Positions 7,722-14,306 of a DNA stretch of 15,631 bases are shown piece after piece; positions within the stretch are counted from its first letter, which is position 1; every line of letters starts with the position of its first letter. The notes under the pieces were generated by a model. That model was not told the origin of the DNA. It ran no database searches and saw only the letters and a list, made by a program, of their open reading frames with translations. The stretch comes from an uncultured Ruminiclostridium sp. (lineage in GTDB: Bacteria; Bacillota; Clostridia; Oscillospirales; Acutalibacteraceae), in contig CABUCM010000051.1 in the NCBI GenBank assembly GCA_902490005.1, positions 1 through 15,631 on the forward strand. Reading direction: 5' to 3'. The position numbers and the translations under genes are program-made.

Positions 7722-9416
7722 TCAGCCTGCTGCCGCCTTAGTGACGTTCACGGTATAAACGCGCACAGCATTGCCCTGGGCCACAGTGACCGTCAGGGGA
7801 TATGCTTTTCCGTCAGCGGTCCAGGTCACCGTACCGCCATTCCGGATATTCTTTCCGTTATAAGCGACAGTTACCTGAGCGCCCGGCTGGGCTGCGGTGG
7901 CCTCTACTTTCGCGCTGGTTCCGGAAGCCGTTACCGTGTAGGAATACACATTAGAATCAAAGCTCGGGCTTAAGGATTCAGAGCCGACAGCCAACTCGGA
8001 AAGCTGCGCGTCGTTGGCGGTATCGGCTGCAAATGTCATTGCGGTGGTCACGGCTTCGTTGTTGATATTGATCGCGACGAACGCACCGGGAATCACGGGC
8101 ATACCGTCTGCACGCTGCTTGCCTTTAAAGACGGTGTTATCCTGGATAAACTGTACCTCTCGGCTGGATTCAATGGTCATGCCGGAGCGCATGGCTAAGA
8201 GATAAAGATCACCGTATCCGCCTACAATGTCGCCGTCAGGCATAAATTCCAGAATGTCAATGTCGCCGTTGATAATAGGCAGGGTACCGAATACATTGGA
8301 TACAATATCGCCGGTGGCGGTAAAGGTGATTACTTTAGATTTCAACTGAGCGTAAGTCTTGCTGTTCATAGCCCAGAATTGATTCCCACGGCTGTATTTG
8401 GTAAAGGTGTTGCCAGCGGCAAGGGTTAATTCAGACCAGAATGCCGCGCCCGTGGACACAGAGCCACCGATTTTCTGAACGTTAGAAGTATGCAAATCCA
8501 CCCATTCAGGCGCGTTTGCGGGGTAATCAGACGGCTTAGAGGTCTGCGCCAGACGGGTTACAATACCCAGAGGCATCTTGCTTGCCGCACCCTTACCGTA
8601 GAGAATCGCCTTGTCCATTGCTAGGCCAATGCTTTCGGAGATCATTTCTACAATCCAGCTGGCGAGGTTGATATCGTTATCCTCCAAAAGGCTGTTACAC
8701 ACCGGAACGAATCCGGCAACCTTATAGCCGTCCAGGGTTACCTGGTTGAATACAAATGACAACTCGCTGATCGCGCCGCACATCTCAGTCCATACCGCTT
8801 CCGGAACAGTGCCGGCGATAGTCTGCCGAGCTTCACCGGTTACATTGCGAACCCTGACACGGTTAAGCAGCTTGGAGTAGCGGTACATGTTTTCAGAGAT
8901 CAGGTCAAGGAACACAACAGGAATCGACAGTTCCGCGCCGGAAACGGCTCTCTGCTGTCCCTTCATACTCCGTAGCTGCATTAAAAAGTCCTTGGTATCG
9001 TCGCGTTCTACAATGGTTTTTCTCTGCTCCATAGAAAGTGCGTCAAACGCGCGCTGGTTCATGGGCAGGCTGCGAATGTTGATTTCAGTCATATGGTTTA
9101 CAGTCCTTTCCTTTTGTTTTGGTTTCATTTCATCGAATTTAGGGGTATCTTCTTCCAGTGCGGACAGGTCGGCCTCCAAGCCCTCGATTTCCCTGGACAG
9201 CGTGCTTTTGGCTTCCTCGTGGGCGCTTTTGTCGGCATCGAATTTTTCAACTTCATCGCTTACCGCCTGCTCCTGTTCCGGGGTTTCGGCTTCGTTGATA
9301 GCTACTTCCAGTTCGGACTCACGGGTTTCAAATTCTGAATCCTTTCCACGGAGCAGCCCCAACTCTTCCTTTTTCTTGTCAATGCTTCTTTTCAGCATCA
9401 GTATTTTCAGTGCCAT
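7722..9416 (-). CDS. HK97-fold major capsid protein with N-terminal delta domain and C-terminal cadherin-like (Ig-fold) domain
   Basis: 564 residues in three parts. Residues 1-108 are a highly charged coiled coil (KKKEELGLLRGKDSEFETRE and on), the delta domain that acts as scaffold. Residues about 115-460 are the HK97-type capsid fold: AVSGAELSIPVVFLDLISEN, VWTEMCGAISELSF, FVPVCNSLLED and LASWIVEMISESIGLAMDKA, then ILYGKGAASKMPLGIV. Residues 465-560 form an added domain: DAQLSELAVGSESLSPSF then NVYSYTVTA and AVRVYTVNV, the signature of the cadherin-like beta-sandwich family, probably exposed on the capsid surface. The prohead protease encoded just before would remove the delta domain, perhaps near residues 150-157 (KGQQRAVSG); the exact site is an inference. 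ATG 9416 has AAAGGAG seven bases upstream. The gene overlaps the protease by 38 bases in another frame. Confidence 0.92.
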   Translation of the reverse strand: MALKILMLKRSIDKKKEELGLLRGKDSEFETRESELEVAINEAETPEQEQAVSDEVEKFDADKSAHEEAKSTLSREIEGLEADLSALEEDTPKFDEMKPKQKERTVNHMTEINIRSLPMNQRAFDALSMEQRKTIVERDDTKDFLMQLRSMKGQQRAVSGAELSIPVVFLDLISENMYRYSKLLNRVRVRNVTGEARQTIAGTVPEAVWTEMCGAISELSFVFNQVTLDGYKVAGFVPVCNSLLEDNDINLASWIVEMISESIGLAMDKAILYGKGAASKMPLGIVTRLAQTSKPSDYPANAPEWVDLHTSNVQKIGGSVSTGAAFWSELTLAAGNTFTKYSRGNQFWAMNSKTYAQLKSKVITFTATGDIVSNVFGTLPIINGDIDILEFMPDGDIVGGYGDLYLLAMRSGMTIESSREVQFIQDNTVFKGKQRADGMPVIPGAFVAININNEAVTTAMTFAADTANDAQLSELAVGSESLSPSFDSNVYSYTVTASGTSAKVEATAAQPGAQVTVAYNGKNIRNGGTVTWTADGKAYPLTVTVAQGNAVRVYTVNVTKAAAG

Positions 9417-9987
9417 TTTTTTCTCCTTTCAAGCGGAGGAGCATTTCCTCCCGCCATTGTTCTTTTTTTCTCTTTTGAATTTCCTCGTAATCCCGTTTGC
9501 GCGCCTGGACGGAGGTGTCTTCGTAGGCCGGGAATGTCACCACGGAAACCTCATATAATTTGACTTTGTTCAGTTTCCAGACTGTTGTGCCGTTTTCCAT
9601 AACCTCGGTGTTTTGATCGATGATGTCAAACCCAAAGCTGCATTGGCTAACATCTCCACGCCTTACGCGTTCATAAAGATTCATTGCGTCTTGGTCGGCC
9701 TGGTTGATCGTAATGGATCCCCATAGCCCGGTCTTGTCCACTCTAAGAGAAAGCGTCCCAGCTGTGGTTCTTCCCAGAACCAGAGTAGTGTCATGGTTTA
9801 CTAAAGCCCGGATATCATCATTCAAGGCGTCATCAAACGCGTCCTCATCAATGGTTTCAATAGCGTTTTCCCACATTCTGTACTCGCTTCCAAATACAGC
9901 GAAATAGCCATCGATATATAAGTTTCCGTCTTCCGCGCGGGTAGAAAAGTCGCCATCTCTCACCAGGGCCGTGCGCTCACACGTCAT
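9379..9987 (-). CDS. HK97-family prohead maturation protease
   Basis: 202 residues. The core is typical of the caudovirus prohead serine protease (herpesvirus-assemblin fold): IDGYFAVFGSEY at 25-36, IRALVNHDTTLVLGR at 59-73 with the likely catalytic His65, GDVSQCSFGF at 111-120 with the likely nucleophile Ser117, and KLYEVSVVTFPAY at 143-155 with Glu146. The tail (about 160-202) is very charged and Lys/Glu-rich. It cuts the delta domain from the capsid protein after prohead assembly. ATG 9987 has GGAGGTG upstream and overlaps the portal stop as ATGA. The 3' end runs 38 bases into the capsid gene. Confidence 0.93.
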   Translation of the reverse strand: MTCERTALVRDGDFSTRAEDGNLYIDGYFAVFGSEYRMWENAIETIDEDAFDDALNDDIRALVNHDTTLVLGRTTAGTLSLRVDKTGLWGSITINQADQDAMNLYERVRRGDVSQCSFGFDIIDQNTEVMENGTTVWKLNKVKLYEVSVVTFPAYEDTSVQARKRDYEEIQKRKKEQWREEMLLRLKGEKNGTENTDAEKKH

Positions 9988-11180
9988 GTGTTTTCACCTC
10001 CATTCAGCTTGTTCTGATCTCCCAGCTTATCCGCTGGAACATAATTCTCTAACGCCAAAAGGTCGTTCATATCCGGATCAGGCGGCATGTTTACCCAGCT
10101 GCGCCATTCGTTGCGCCGAAGGGCCATGCGGTCTACCATCTCGGCGCCTGCTGATACCATTTCCGTGATCGAATAGTTGTAAAGGCTCCACGGATTAAAG
10201 CGGAAAAACCACGCAGGATCATAAAGAAGCTTTTTTGTCATTTCCTGCTCGATGCTTTTGGCAATCGGCATGATGGTAGAATTGATAAAGTTATTCCATG
10301 CGTCCCGCTGGAAATCTCCGATTCCTAAAACAAAAGGCGGCACGCCGAGAATGGCCGCCACCGTCCGTTTATCCAGTTGCACAAAATCCGCTAAGGCCAA
10401 ATCGGAAAGGGTAAGGGGCCTAACCTGTTCCACACTGAATTGATCCGCTGGAATCAGCCAGGGTTCTCCCGCTTCGTTCGATTCGATATAATCAGAAAGA
10501 AGCTTTGCGCGCCCTTCTTTATCCGCAAATTCATCGGTTAAGGCGTCAACCTTAACGATAATAGACGGCTTCCACTTGGAGGACATAAAGCCTTTTTCGG
10601 TTGCGGACGCCTGCTTAAGGTTATTTGCCACGTCTGCCAAAGCAACATGATAGCCGTCACCCTTCCACGGGTAATAACTCCCTGGGTTTAAAACAAAATG
10701 AAGGATACGGTCTGGCGCGTATTCCGTCCCGGCGATCACAACCCGGTAATCCCAAACTCCTTTAGGCACAAACGCGGTAAAGGCAGGAGGCACAGGCTTT
10801 AAATCCAGCAAAAATCCACGCTTATATTCAGGCCAGACAACGGCGTTTCCATTGCCCTCCAGCATAAGGGTTTTCACAATCCAGTGGATAAAGTTGGAGC
10901 GCGTCATGTTATTGTTTGGATTGATATCCAATTTTCGGCTTAACTCATTTTTTACCCGGACGTCTCCGTCGTCCGTGTTTTCCATCAGGTGAATTGTCAT
11001 GCTTGCGATCAGCCTGGCGATTGTGTCTACAGCCGTACAGATTTCTGGGTTTTGCGCCAGGCTGGTATAGCCAAGGCACTCCAGTGTTTCCCAGTTGTTC
11101 TGAGTTACCAGCGCGATACTGCGTTTCTGTGCGGGCTCGGCTCTGGGAGCCGGCCTGCTTCTTTTATTCTTTTTACTCAT
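9984..11180 (-). CDS. Phage portal protein (HK97 family)
   Basis: 398 residues, usual family length. The N-terminal basic tail is followed by NPEICTAVDTIARLIASM (45-61), the LMLEGNGNAVVWPEY segment (105-119), YYPWKGDGYHVAL (169-181), and RTVAAILGVPPFVLGIGDF (272-290), all classic HK97 portal motifs. FINSTIMPIAKSIEQEM leads into the C-terminal helices. Twelve copies form the ring through which DNA is packaged and ejected. ATG 11180 overlaps the terL stop as ATGA, with GGGGTGAG just upstream. Confidence 0.95.
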   Translation of the reverse strand: MSKKNKRSRPAPRAEPAQKRSIALVTQNNWETLECLGYTSLAQNPEICTAVDTIARLIASMTIHLMENTDDGDVRVKNELSRKLDINPNNNMTRSNFIHWIVKTLMLEGNGNAVVWPEYKRGFLLDLKPVPPAFTAFVPKGVWDYRVVIAGTEYAPDRILHFVLNPGSYYPWKGDGYHVALADVANNLKQASATEKGFMSSKWKPSIIVKVDALTDEFADKEGRAKLLSDYIESNEAGEPWLIPADQFSVEQVRPLTLSDLALADFVQLDKRTVAAILGVPPFVLGIGDFQRDAWNNFINSTIMPIAKSIEQEMTKKLLYDPAWFFRFNPWSLYNYSITEMVSAGAEMVDRMALRRNEWRSWVNMPPDPDMNDLLALENYVPADKLGDQNKLNGGENT

Positions 11181-12910
11181 GTCTCACCCCACCATTTTTT
11201 TGCGGCCTTGCTTCTGTCAAGGCTTTCCAGGTAACGAATACAGGCGAACACAGACGCGTCAAAAAGATCGATTCGGTGCTCCGGCTGTACTTTGTCATAT
11301 TGGATCATGTCGTCCGTTTTTTCGACGGCGGACACGTTTTCCACACAATATTCATAGGCTTCCGAATGCAAATAAAAAAGAGTGCCGTTTTTGGCGCTCT
11401 GCTCTATATGCCGAAACCCTTCGGATTTTTTATAGTAATACTGAGGCTGGTCTATAATCTTGAAGCCCACTTCCTTCATTCCGATAAAATATTCCCGGCA
11501 GAATTTGCGGTCATGGCCCACCTGCTTGATCTTAAACCCCATCTTTCTCATGTCCACGAACCACTTCACCACATCGGAGTGATTGACGGTAGGGGAGTTG
11601 CACATGGTAAGCCAGCCGTCGTCTTGCCAGCCAAACAGAGGAATATTATCTTGTTCGGCTTTTAAGTGAGCCGCTACAACAGGGAAGAAAGCATGAGTTA
11701 TAATGATATCAACGCCCTTGTAATTTCCAAACAAAGCCGCTGCGGTCAAGTCGTGCAGCTTGGAAAGGTCTGCTCCGCCGTACCAGTCTATCGGAAGCTT
11801 TGACAGCTGTTCTAAAGTCCAGCTATAGGCCCGGTCGCTTTTTCGGAACTCGTCTATATTGAAGTAAGCTTTTAGAGCATTGGTATACACATTTAAGCTT
11901 TTAGCAAAAAAATCCTTTCTTTGCTGTGGATCATTCTGGGCCTGAAGGCTGTCGTTCATGATTTCTTCCGGCCTAATTGAAACGCCGTAAGCTGGATTCG
12001 CCATTTCATGGACGGCGGGATTTGTATAATCGATATCGCCATTTTCATCGGGATTGGCGCAGCACATAAAAATAAAATATTGTTCATCTTTAACGGTGCC
12101 GTCTAATATTTTCCGGCAATATTTCAATCTTTGCCCGAGAAAAGCCTGTTCATTATCTCCTGCGGTCGAAATGCCGATCAGCAGTTTATTGGTGTATGCT
12201 TTCATTGCCTCCTTAAAAAGATTATATTGCTTGGGCTGTTTAAAGGCGTGAATCTCGTCACAAATCGCGATATTGCAGTTCAAAGAATCTTGGGCGTCGG
12301 GGTTAGCGGCCAGCGCACGAATAAAAAAGGAACCGTCTGGGAGTGACGATTCCAGCGAATGTTCATTATTATTATCGATTACTTTGACCGTGCCTCCGTT
12401 TTTAGCGTTTTCTCCCATGCGGTCTATGTTATAACTTAAAAAATTGAAGCTCTCCAGAGACTGCATCAAAGCGGCTGCGGTGATATAGGTCTTGGAACCG
12501 GATTTACGATACCAAAGGGATAAGGCCCACGCTAGGGCAGCCGCAAAGCTTGTCTTGATGTTTTTTCTTGGAATAAAGATCAATGCCTCATGGAACCTAA
12601 CCACATCAGTGCCGGCCAGCTTAAAACCAAGAAGGTTATACACAATGAATTTATGGAATGGCTCCAGAAGAAACGGAGTGCCCCGCAACGGTGTACCGTC
12701 AAGCTTTTCCCCTTGCTGGTGGCACAGTGTTTTTTCTATGATTTGAATGCAAAATTCAGGGCCTTTGCTGTCTATGTAATAATCGGGATTTTCTAAATCA
12801 CGAAAGAATCTGCCAACCGCTTGTTTCAACTCAATACACGCGATTTTCTTTCCGTCCCTTATGCTTTCGGCGTACTTTAGCACAGCAGGCCAGTTTTTGC
12901 CCTTAGTCAA
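11177..12910 (-). CDS. terL: Phage terminase large subunit (ATPase-nuclease)
   Basis: 577 residues. The ATPase domain has a Walker A-like PRKNIKTS at 114-121, Walker B IAICDE at 214-219 with catalytic Glu219, and the coupling motif GISTAG at 246-251. The nuclease domain has acidic WYGGADLSKLHD (Asp381), an IKQVGHDRKF segment, and FDASVF near the end (Asp551). This is the HK97-type large terminase that drives DNA into the prohead and cuts it. The usual Walker Gly before the Lys is Ile here (RKNIKT in place of RKNGKT). The start is taken as TTG 12910, which overlaps the terS stop (TAA 12905-12903); there is no good ribosome site, so coupling to terS is likely. Residues WPAVLKYAESIRDGKKIACI are family-like, so the start is not far off. 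Confidence 0.95.
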   Translation of the reverse strand: MTKGKNWPAVLKYAESIRDGKKIACIELKQAVGRFFRDLENPDYYIDSKGPEFCIQIIEKTLCHQQGEKLDGTPLRGTPFLLEPFHKFIVYNLLGFKLAGTDVVRFHEALIFIPRKNIKTSFAAALAWALSLWYRKSGSKTYITAAALMQSLESFNFLSYNIDRMGENAKNGGTVKVIDNNNEHSLESSLPDGSFFIRALAANPDAQDSLNCNIAICDEIHAFKQPKQYNLFKEAMKAYTNKLLIGISTAGDNEQAFLGQRLKYCRKILDGTVKDEQYFIFMCCANPDENGDIDYTNPAVHEMANPAYGVSIRPEEIMNDSLQAQNDPQQRKDFFAKSLNVYTNALKAYFNIDEFRKSDRAYSWTLEQLSKLPIDWYGGADLSKLHDLTAAALFGNYKGVDIIITHAFFPVVAAHLKAEQDNIPLFGWQDDGWLTMCNSPTVNHSDVVKWFVDMRKMGFKIKQVGHDRKFCREYFIGMKEVGFKIIDQPQYYYKKSEGFRHIEQSAKNGTLFYLHSEAYEYCVENVSAVEKTDDMIQYDKVQPEHRIDLFDASVFACIRYLESLDRSKAAKKWWGET

Positions 12911-13268
12911 ATTTAACGCTTGCCAGAGCGGCGGCTAACCCGCCTGCTTTTTCCTTTTTGATTGTGTCTCCAGTCATTTTCTTATAACTGGAGGGCGTTA
13001 AACCTAGTTCGCGCCAGTACGCCAATGCGCTTTTGTTTAAGTCGTCCCATAAAACCAGAAGGGGATTTTTTGTCATGTTAGTAGAGCCGCCTTTATTGGT
13101 GTATTCGATCACGGATTTACCACCGGAATCCTTAAACTCCTTAAATGTTTTATCTCTTTGTTCCAGGATTCCTGCAAGTGTTTCAATCGCCGAATTATAC
13201 GCGCTGTTCTGCACACCGAGTGCAGACATCTGTTCGTTTATTAGATTTTTCCATTTGCTTTTTGTCAT
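12903..13268 (-). CDS. terS: Phage terminase small subunit, P27 family
   Basis: 121 residues, mostly helical. MTKSKWKNLINEQM, then SAYNSAIETLAGILEQRDKT and the C-terminal YWRELGLTPSSYKKMTGD fit the P27-type small terminase; ELGLTPSS is the family's most conserved motif. It binds the cos/pac region and hands DNA to TerL. I chose ATG 13268, which has GAGGAAAGGG just upstream. An in-frame GTG at 13322 would add 18 residues encoded in the GC-rich putative cos region, and is unlikely. Confidence 0.88.
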   Translation of the reverse strand: MTKSKWKNLINEQMSALGVQNSAYNSAIETLAGILEQRDKTFKEFKDSGGKSVIEYTNKGGSTNMTKNPLLVLWDDLNKSALAYWRELGLTPSSYKKMTGDTIKKEKAGGLAAALASVKFD

Positions 13269-13375
13269 AAACTGCACCCTTTCCTCAAATTTAATCTCAG
13301 AGTTGGAAAAAGTTGCCCCCACCGGTCCCTAAAGCCGCCAGGAAGGCGCATCGGAGAGGGGGGGCTACGCGTAGT
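13269..13375. other. Candidate cos region upstream of terS
   Basis: This is the only non-coding gap between the HNH gene cluster and terS. It holds features unlike its neighbours: a run of seven G (13358-13364), the 10-bp perfect palindrome CTACGCGTAG at 13365-13374, the 6-bp palindrome ACCGGT at 13321-13326, and a GCCGCCAGGAAGGC imperfect inverted repeat at about 13334-13347. In HNH-encoding cos phages of Firmicutes the cohesive-end site lies between the HNH gene and terS. The call is from position and composition only; the cut position cannot be read from sequence. Confidence 0.4.
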
Positions 13376-13535
13376 ATTTTTCCATGCTTTGAAATATTTT
13401 GATTCCATCAGTGTATCCAAGTTCAGATAACTGATTGCAAAGAAGATCATCAGCCTTTATATGTGCGGCTTCTATATCTTCGCCGGCTTGTACTGCTATC
13501 AATCGCATTTGTACTTTAAACTCTTGTGTGTTCAT
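13365..13535 (-). CDS. Small hypothetical phage protein (56 residues)
   Basis: ATG 13535 has AGAGGA eight to nine bases upstream, and the frame runs 56 codons to TAG 13367-13365. It overlaps the last 20 bases of the HNH gene. The product starts MNTQEFKVQMRLIAVQAGED and ends IKIFQSMEKYYA; it is helical and mildly acidic, with one Cys and no recognised domain. The good ribosome site, the coupling to HNH, and the position between HNH and terS support a real gene. The stop codon lies in the CTACGCGTAG palindrome. Function unknown; a role near packaging is only suggested by position. Confidence 0.65.
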   Translation of the reverse strand: MNTQEFKVQMRLIAVQAGEDIEAAHIKADDLLCNQLSELGYTDGIKIFQSMEKYYA

Positions 13536-13779
13536 GATTAATATCCTCTTGCTTTTGTCCTTTCTCTGGGTGTGCTTTGTTATGGCACCCAGAGCATAAA
13601 CTGATTAAATTCCTGTCTGTGTATGCAAGTTCAGGATATTCATCAGCGTGCTTGATATGATGTACTGTAGTGGCATGAACTTGCTTCCCGTATCGTTTGC
13701 ACCATTGGCACATATACCCATCACGCCGCAATATGGTTTTCTGCTTATGTTTCCATTTAGTAGATTTATAGTTGAACAT
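13516..13779 (-). CDS. HNH endonuclease
   Basis: 87 residues. The beta-beta-alpha-metal nuclease core is complete: CQWC (Cys24, Cys27), VHHIKHADEYPEL with His40/His41, TDRNLISLC with Asn57, and CSGCHNKAH (Cys62, Cys65, His66, His70). The four Cys bind structural zinc and the His/Asn set binds the catalytic metal. Small HNH proteins encoded just before terS are known to assist terminase in cos cleavage in HK97-like and staphylococcal phages. ATG 13779 lies 14 bases inside the end of the preceding small gene, so translation may be coupled. Confidence 0.93.
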   Translation of the reverse strand: MFNYKSTKWKHKQKTILRRDGYMCQWCKRYGKQVHATTVHHIKHADEYPELAYTDRNLISLCSGCHNKAHPEKGQKQEDINHEHTRV

Positions 13780-13942
13780 CTCTATCTAACCTATAAGCCC
13801 TTTTACACATATCGTAATGGACGCATCTAATACATACATAAGTTTCTAGAGAATTTGTATAGCAATACTCTGTTTGTAATATTTCTACCTCTCCATAAGG
13901 GCAACCTTTACAAAAGGCTCCATCATTTACTTCTACCTGCAT
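13766..13942 (-). CDS. Small Cys-rich protein, putative zinc-binding (58 residues)
   Basis: ATG 13942 with GGAGGGG about nine bases upstream; stop TAA 13768-13766, overlapping the HNH start. The product opens MQVEVNDGAFCKGCPYGE and has Cys at 11, 14, 27, 37, 40 and 46, with two CxxC knuckles (CKGC and CIRC), which suggests a small zinc ribbon. No family name is claimed. Its ribosome site and tight coupling with neighbours make it a credible gene. Confidence 0.72.
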   Translation of the reverse strand: MQVEVNDGAFCKGCPYGEVEILQTEYCYTNSLETYVCIRCVHYDMCKRAYRLDRDVQL

Positions 13943-13957
13943 TATCTTTTACCCCTC

Positions 13958-14170
13958 CTATATAGTTATCTTTCTAATTTGTTCTTTTAATATTTCAAGT
14001 TCATTAGCCCTCCTGGTCCTGCCCTGGGGTTGTCCTAAAATATTAGCTATACGGTTCTGTAAGGCCCGCTTTAACTCATTTGGATATTGACACCTGGGCA
14101 AGGCGCAAACATGCACTCCCGCCGTCTTGTAGCCGTCGAAAACACACTTTCCATCTCGTGGACAGTACAT
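13958..14170 (-). CDS. Small Cys-rich hypothetical protein, first gene of the late operon (70 residues)
   Basis: ATG 14170 has AGGAAG seven bases upstream. The N-terminal half has Cys3, Cys9, Cys22 and Cys27 (MYCPRDGKCVFDGY, then VCALPRCQYPNEL), a likely zinc-binding module. The C-terminal half is a basic helix (LKRALQNRIANILGQPQGR) ending KEQIRKITI. It could bind nucleic acid, but that is inference. It precedes the 58-residue Cys-rich gene by 15 bases, and follows a strong minus-strand terminator. Confidence 0.7.
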   Translation of the reverse strand: MYCPRDGKCVFDGYKTAGVHVCALPRCQYPNELKRALQNRIANILGQPQGRTRRANELEILKEQIRKITI

Positions 14171-14196
14171 AAAATCACTTCCTGTTTTTGGGTATC

Positions 14197-14227
14197 AAAA
14201 AAGCCCTCTGCTATTAGCAAAAGGGCT
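14197..14227 (-). terminator. Intrinsic terminator (minus strand) just upstream of the late operon
   Basis: On the minus strand AGCCCTTTTGC pairs with GCAGAGGGCT around a short AT loop, with one bulged T and one G-U pair, and is followed by a run of six T. This is a good rho-independent terminator for leftward transcription. It lies only 27 bases before the ATG of the 70-residue gene, so it may stop stray leftward transcripts crossing hicAB or act as an attenuator for the late operon. Confidence 0.75.
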
Positions 14228-14245
14228 GAAAATTATTTGAAAAGT

Positions 14246-14266
14246 TTTGTCAAAAGGGTTGACAAA
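14246..14266. promoter_or_regulatory. Inverted repeat over the hicA -35 box (candidate operator)
   Basis: TTTGTCAA (14246-14253) and TTGACAAA (14259-14266) form a perfect 8-bp inverted repeat with a 5-bp spacer. The right arm contains the -35 hexamer. Bound protein here would block RNA polymerase. A repressor site, perhaps for HicB, is an inference. Confidence 0.55.
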
Positions 14267-14287
14267 CACGTATAAAACACGTATAAT
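14259..14287 (+). promoter_or_regulatory. Consensus sigma-70/sigma-A promoter of hicAB
   Basis: TTGACA at 14259-14264 and TATAAT at 14282-14287 are both perfect matches to consensus, with the optimal 17-base spacer. Transcription should begin near 14294, giving a leader of about a dozen bases before ATG 14307. This is the only perfect promoter seen in the window. Confidence 0.93.
14265..14286 (+). repeat. Tandem 11-bp direct repeat in the hicAB promoter
   Basis: Two exact head-to-tail copies of AACACGTATAA occupy 14265-14275 and 14276-14286. They fill the promoter spacer and most of the -10 box. The spacing of one helical turn suits cooperative binding of a ribbon-helix-helix protein such as HicB to one DNA face. 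Confidence 0.85.
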
Positions 14288-14306
14288 ATAATCAAGAGGT
14301 GAGGAT

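Noticed and set aside
8887..9558. Plus-strand open frame of 223 codons across the capsid/protease genes
   Set aside because: It is antisense to the capsid N-terminal coding and protease genes. The protein is Ser/Phe-rich low complexity, as expected from the complement of Glu/Lys/Asp-rich coding, and has no family motif.
10994..11665. Plus-strand open frame of 223 codons across portal and terL
   Set aside because: It is antisense to two confidently identified genes and has no recognisable domain or ribosome site.
13265..13450. Minus-strand 61-codon open frame in the terS upstream region
   Set aside because: It runs out of frame through the 56-residue gene and the GC-rich candidate cos region; the product is a jumble of Pro/Arg-rich sequence and the 56-residue gene has a better ribosome site.
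14225..14253. Minus-strand promoter using TTGACA at 14253-14248
   Set aside because: No -10-like hexamer lies 16-18 bases away; the closest AT-rich hexamer is 12 bases off. The motif is explained as the left arm of the inverted repeat over the hicA promoter.
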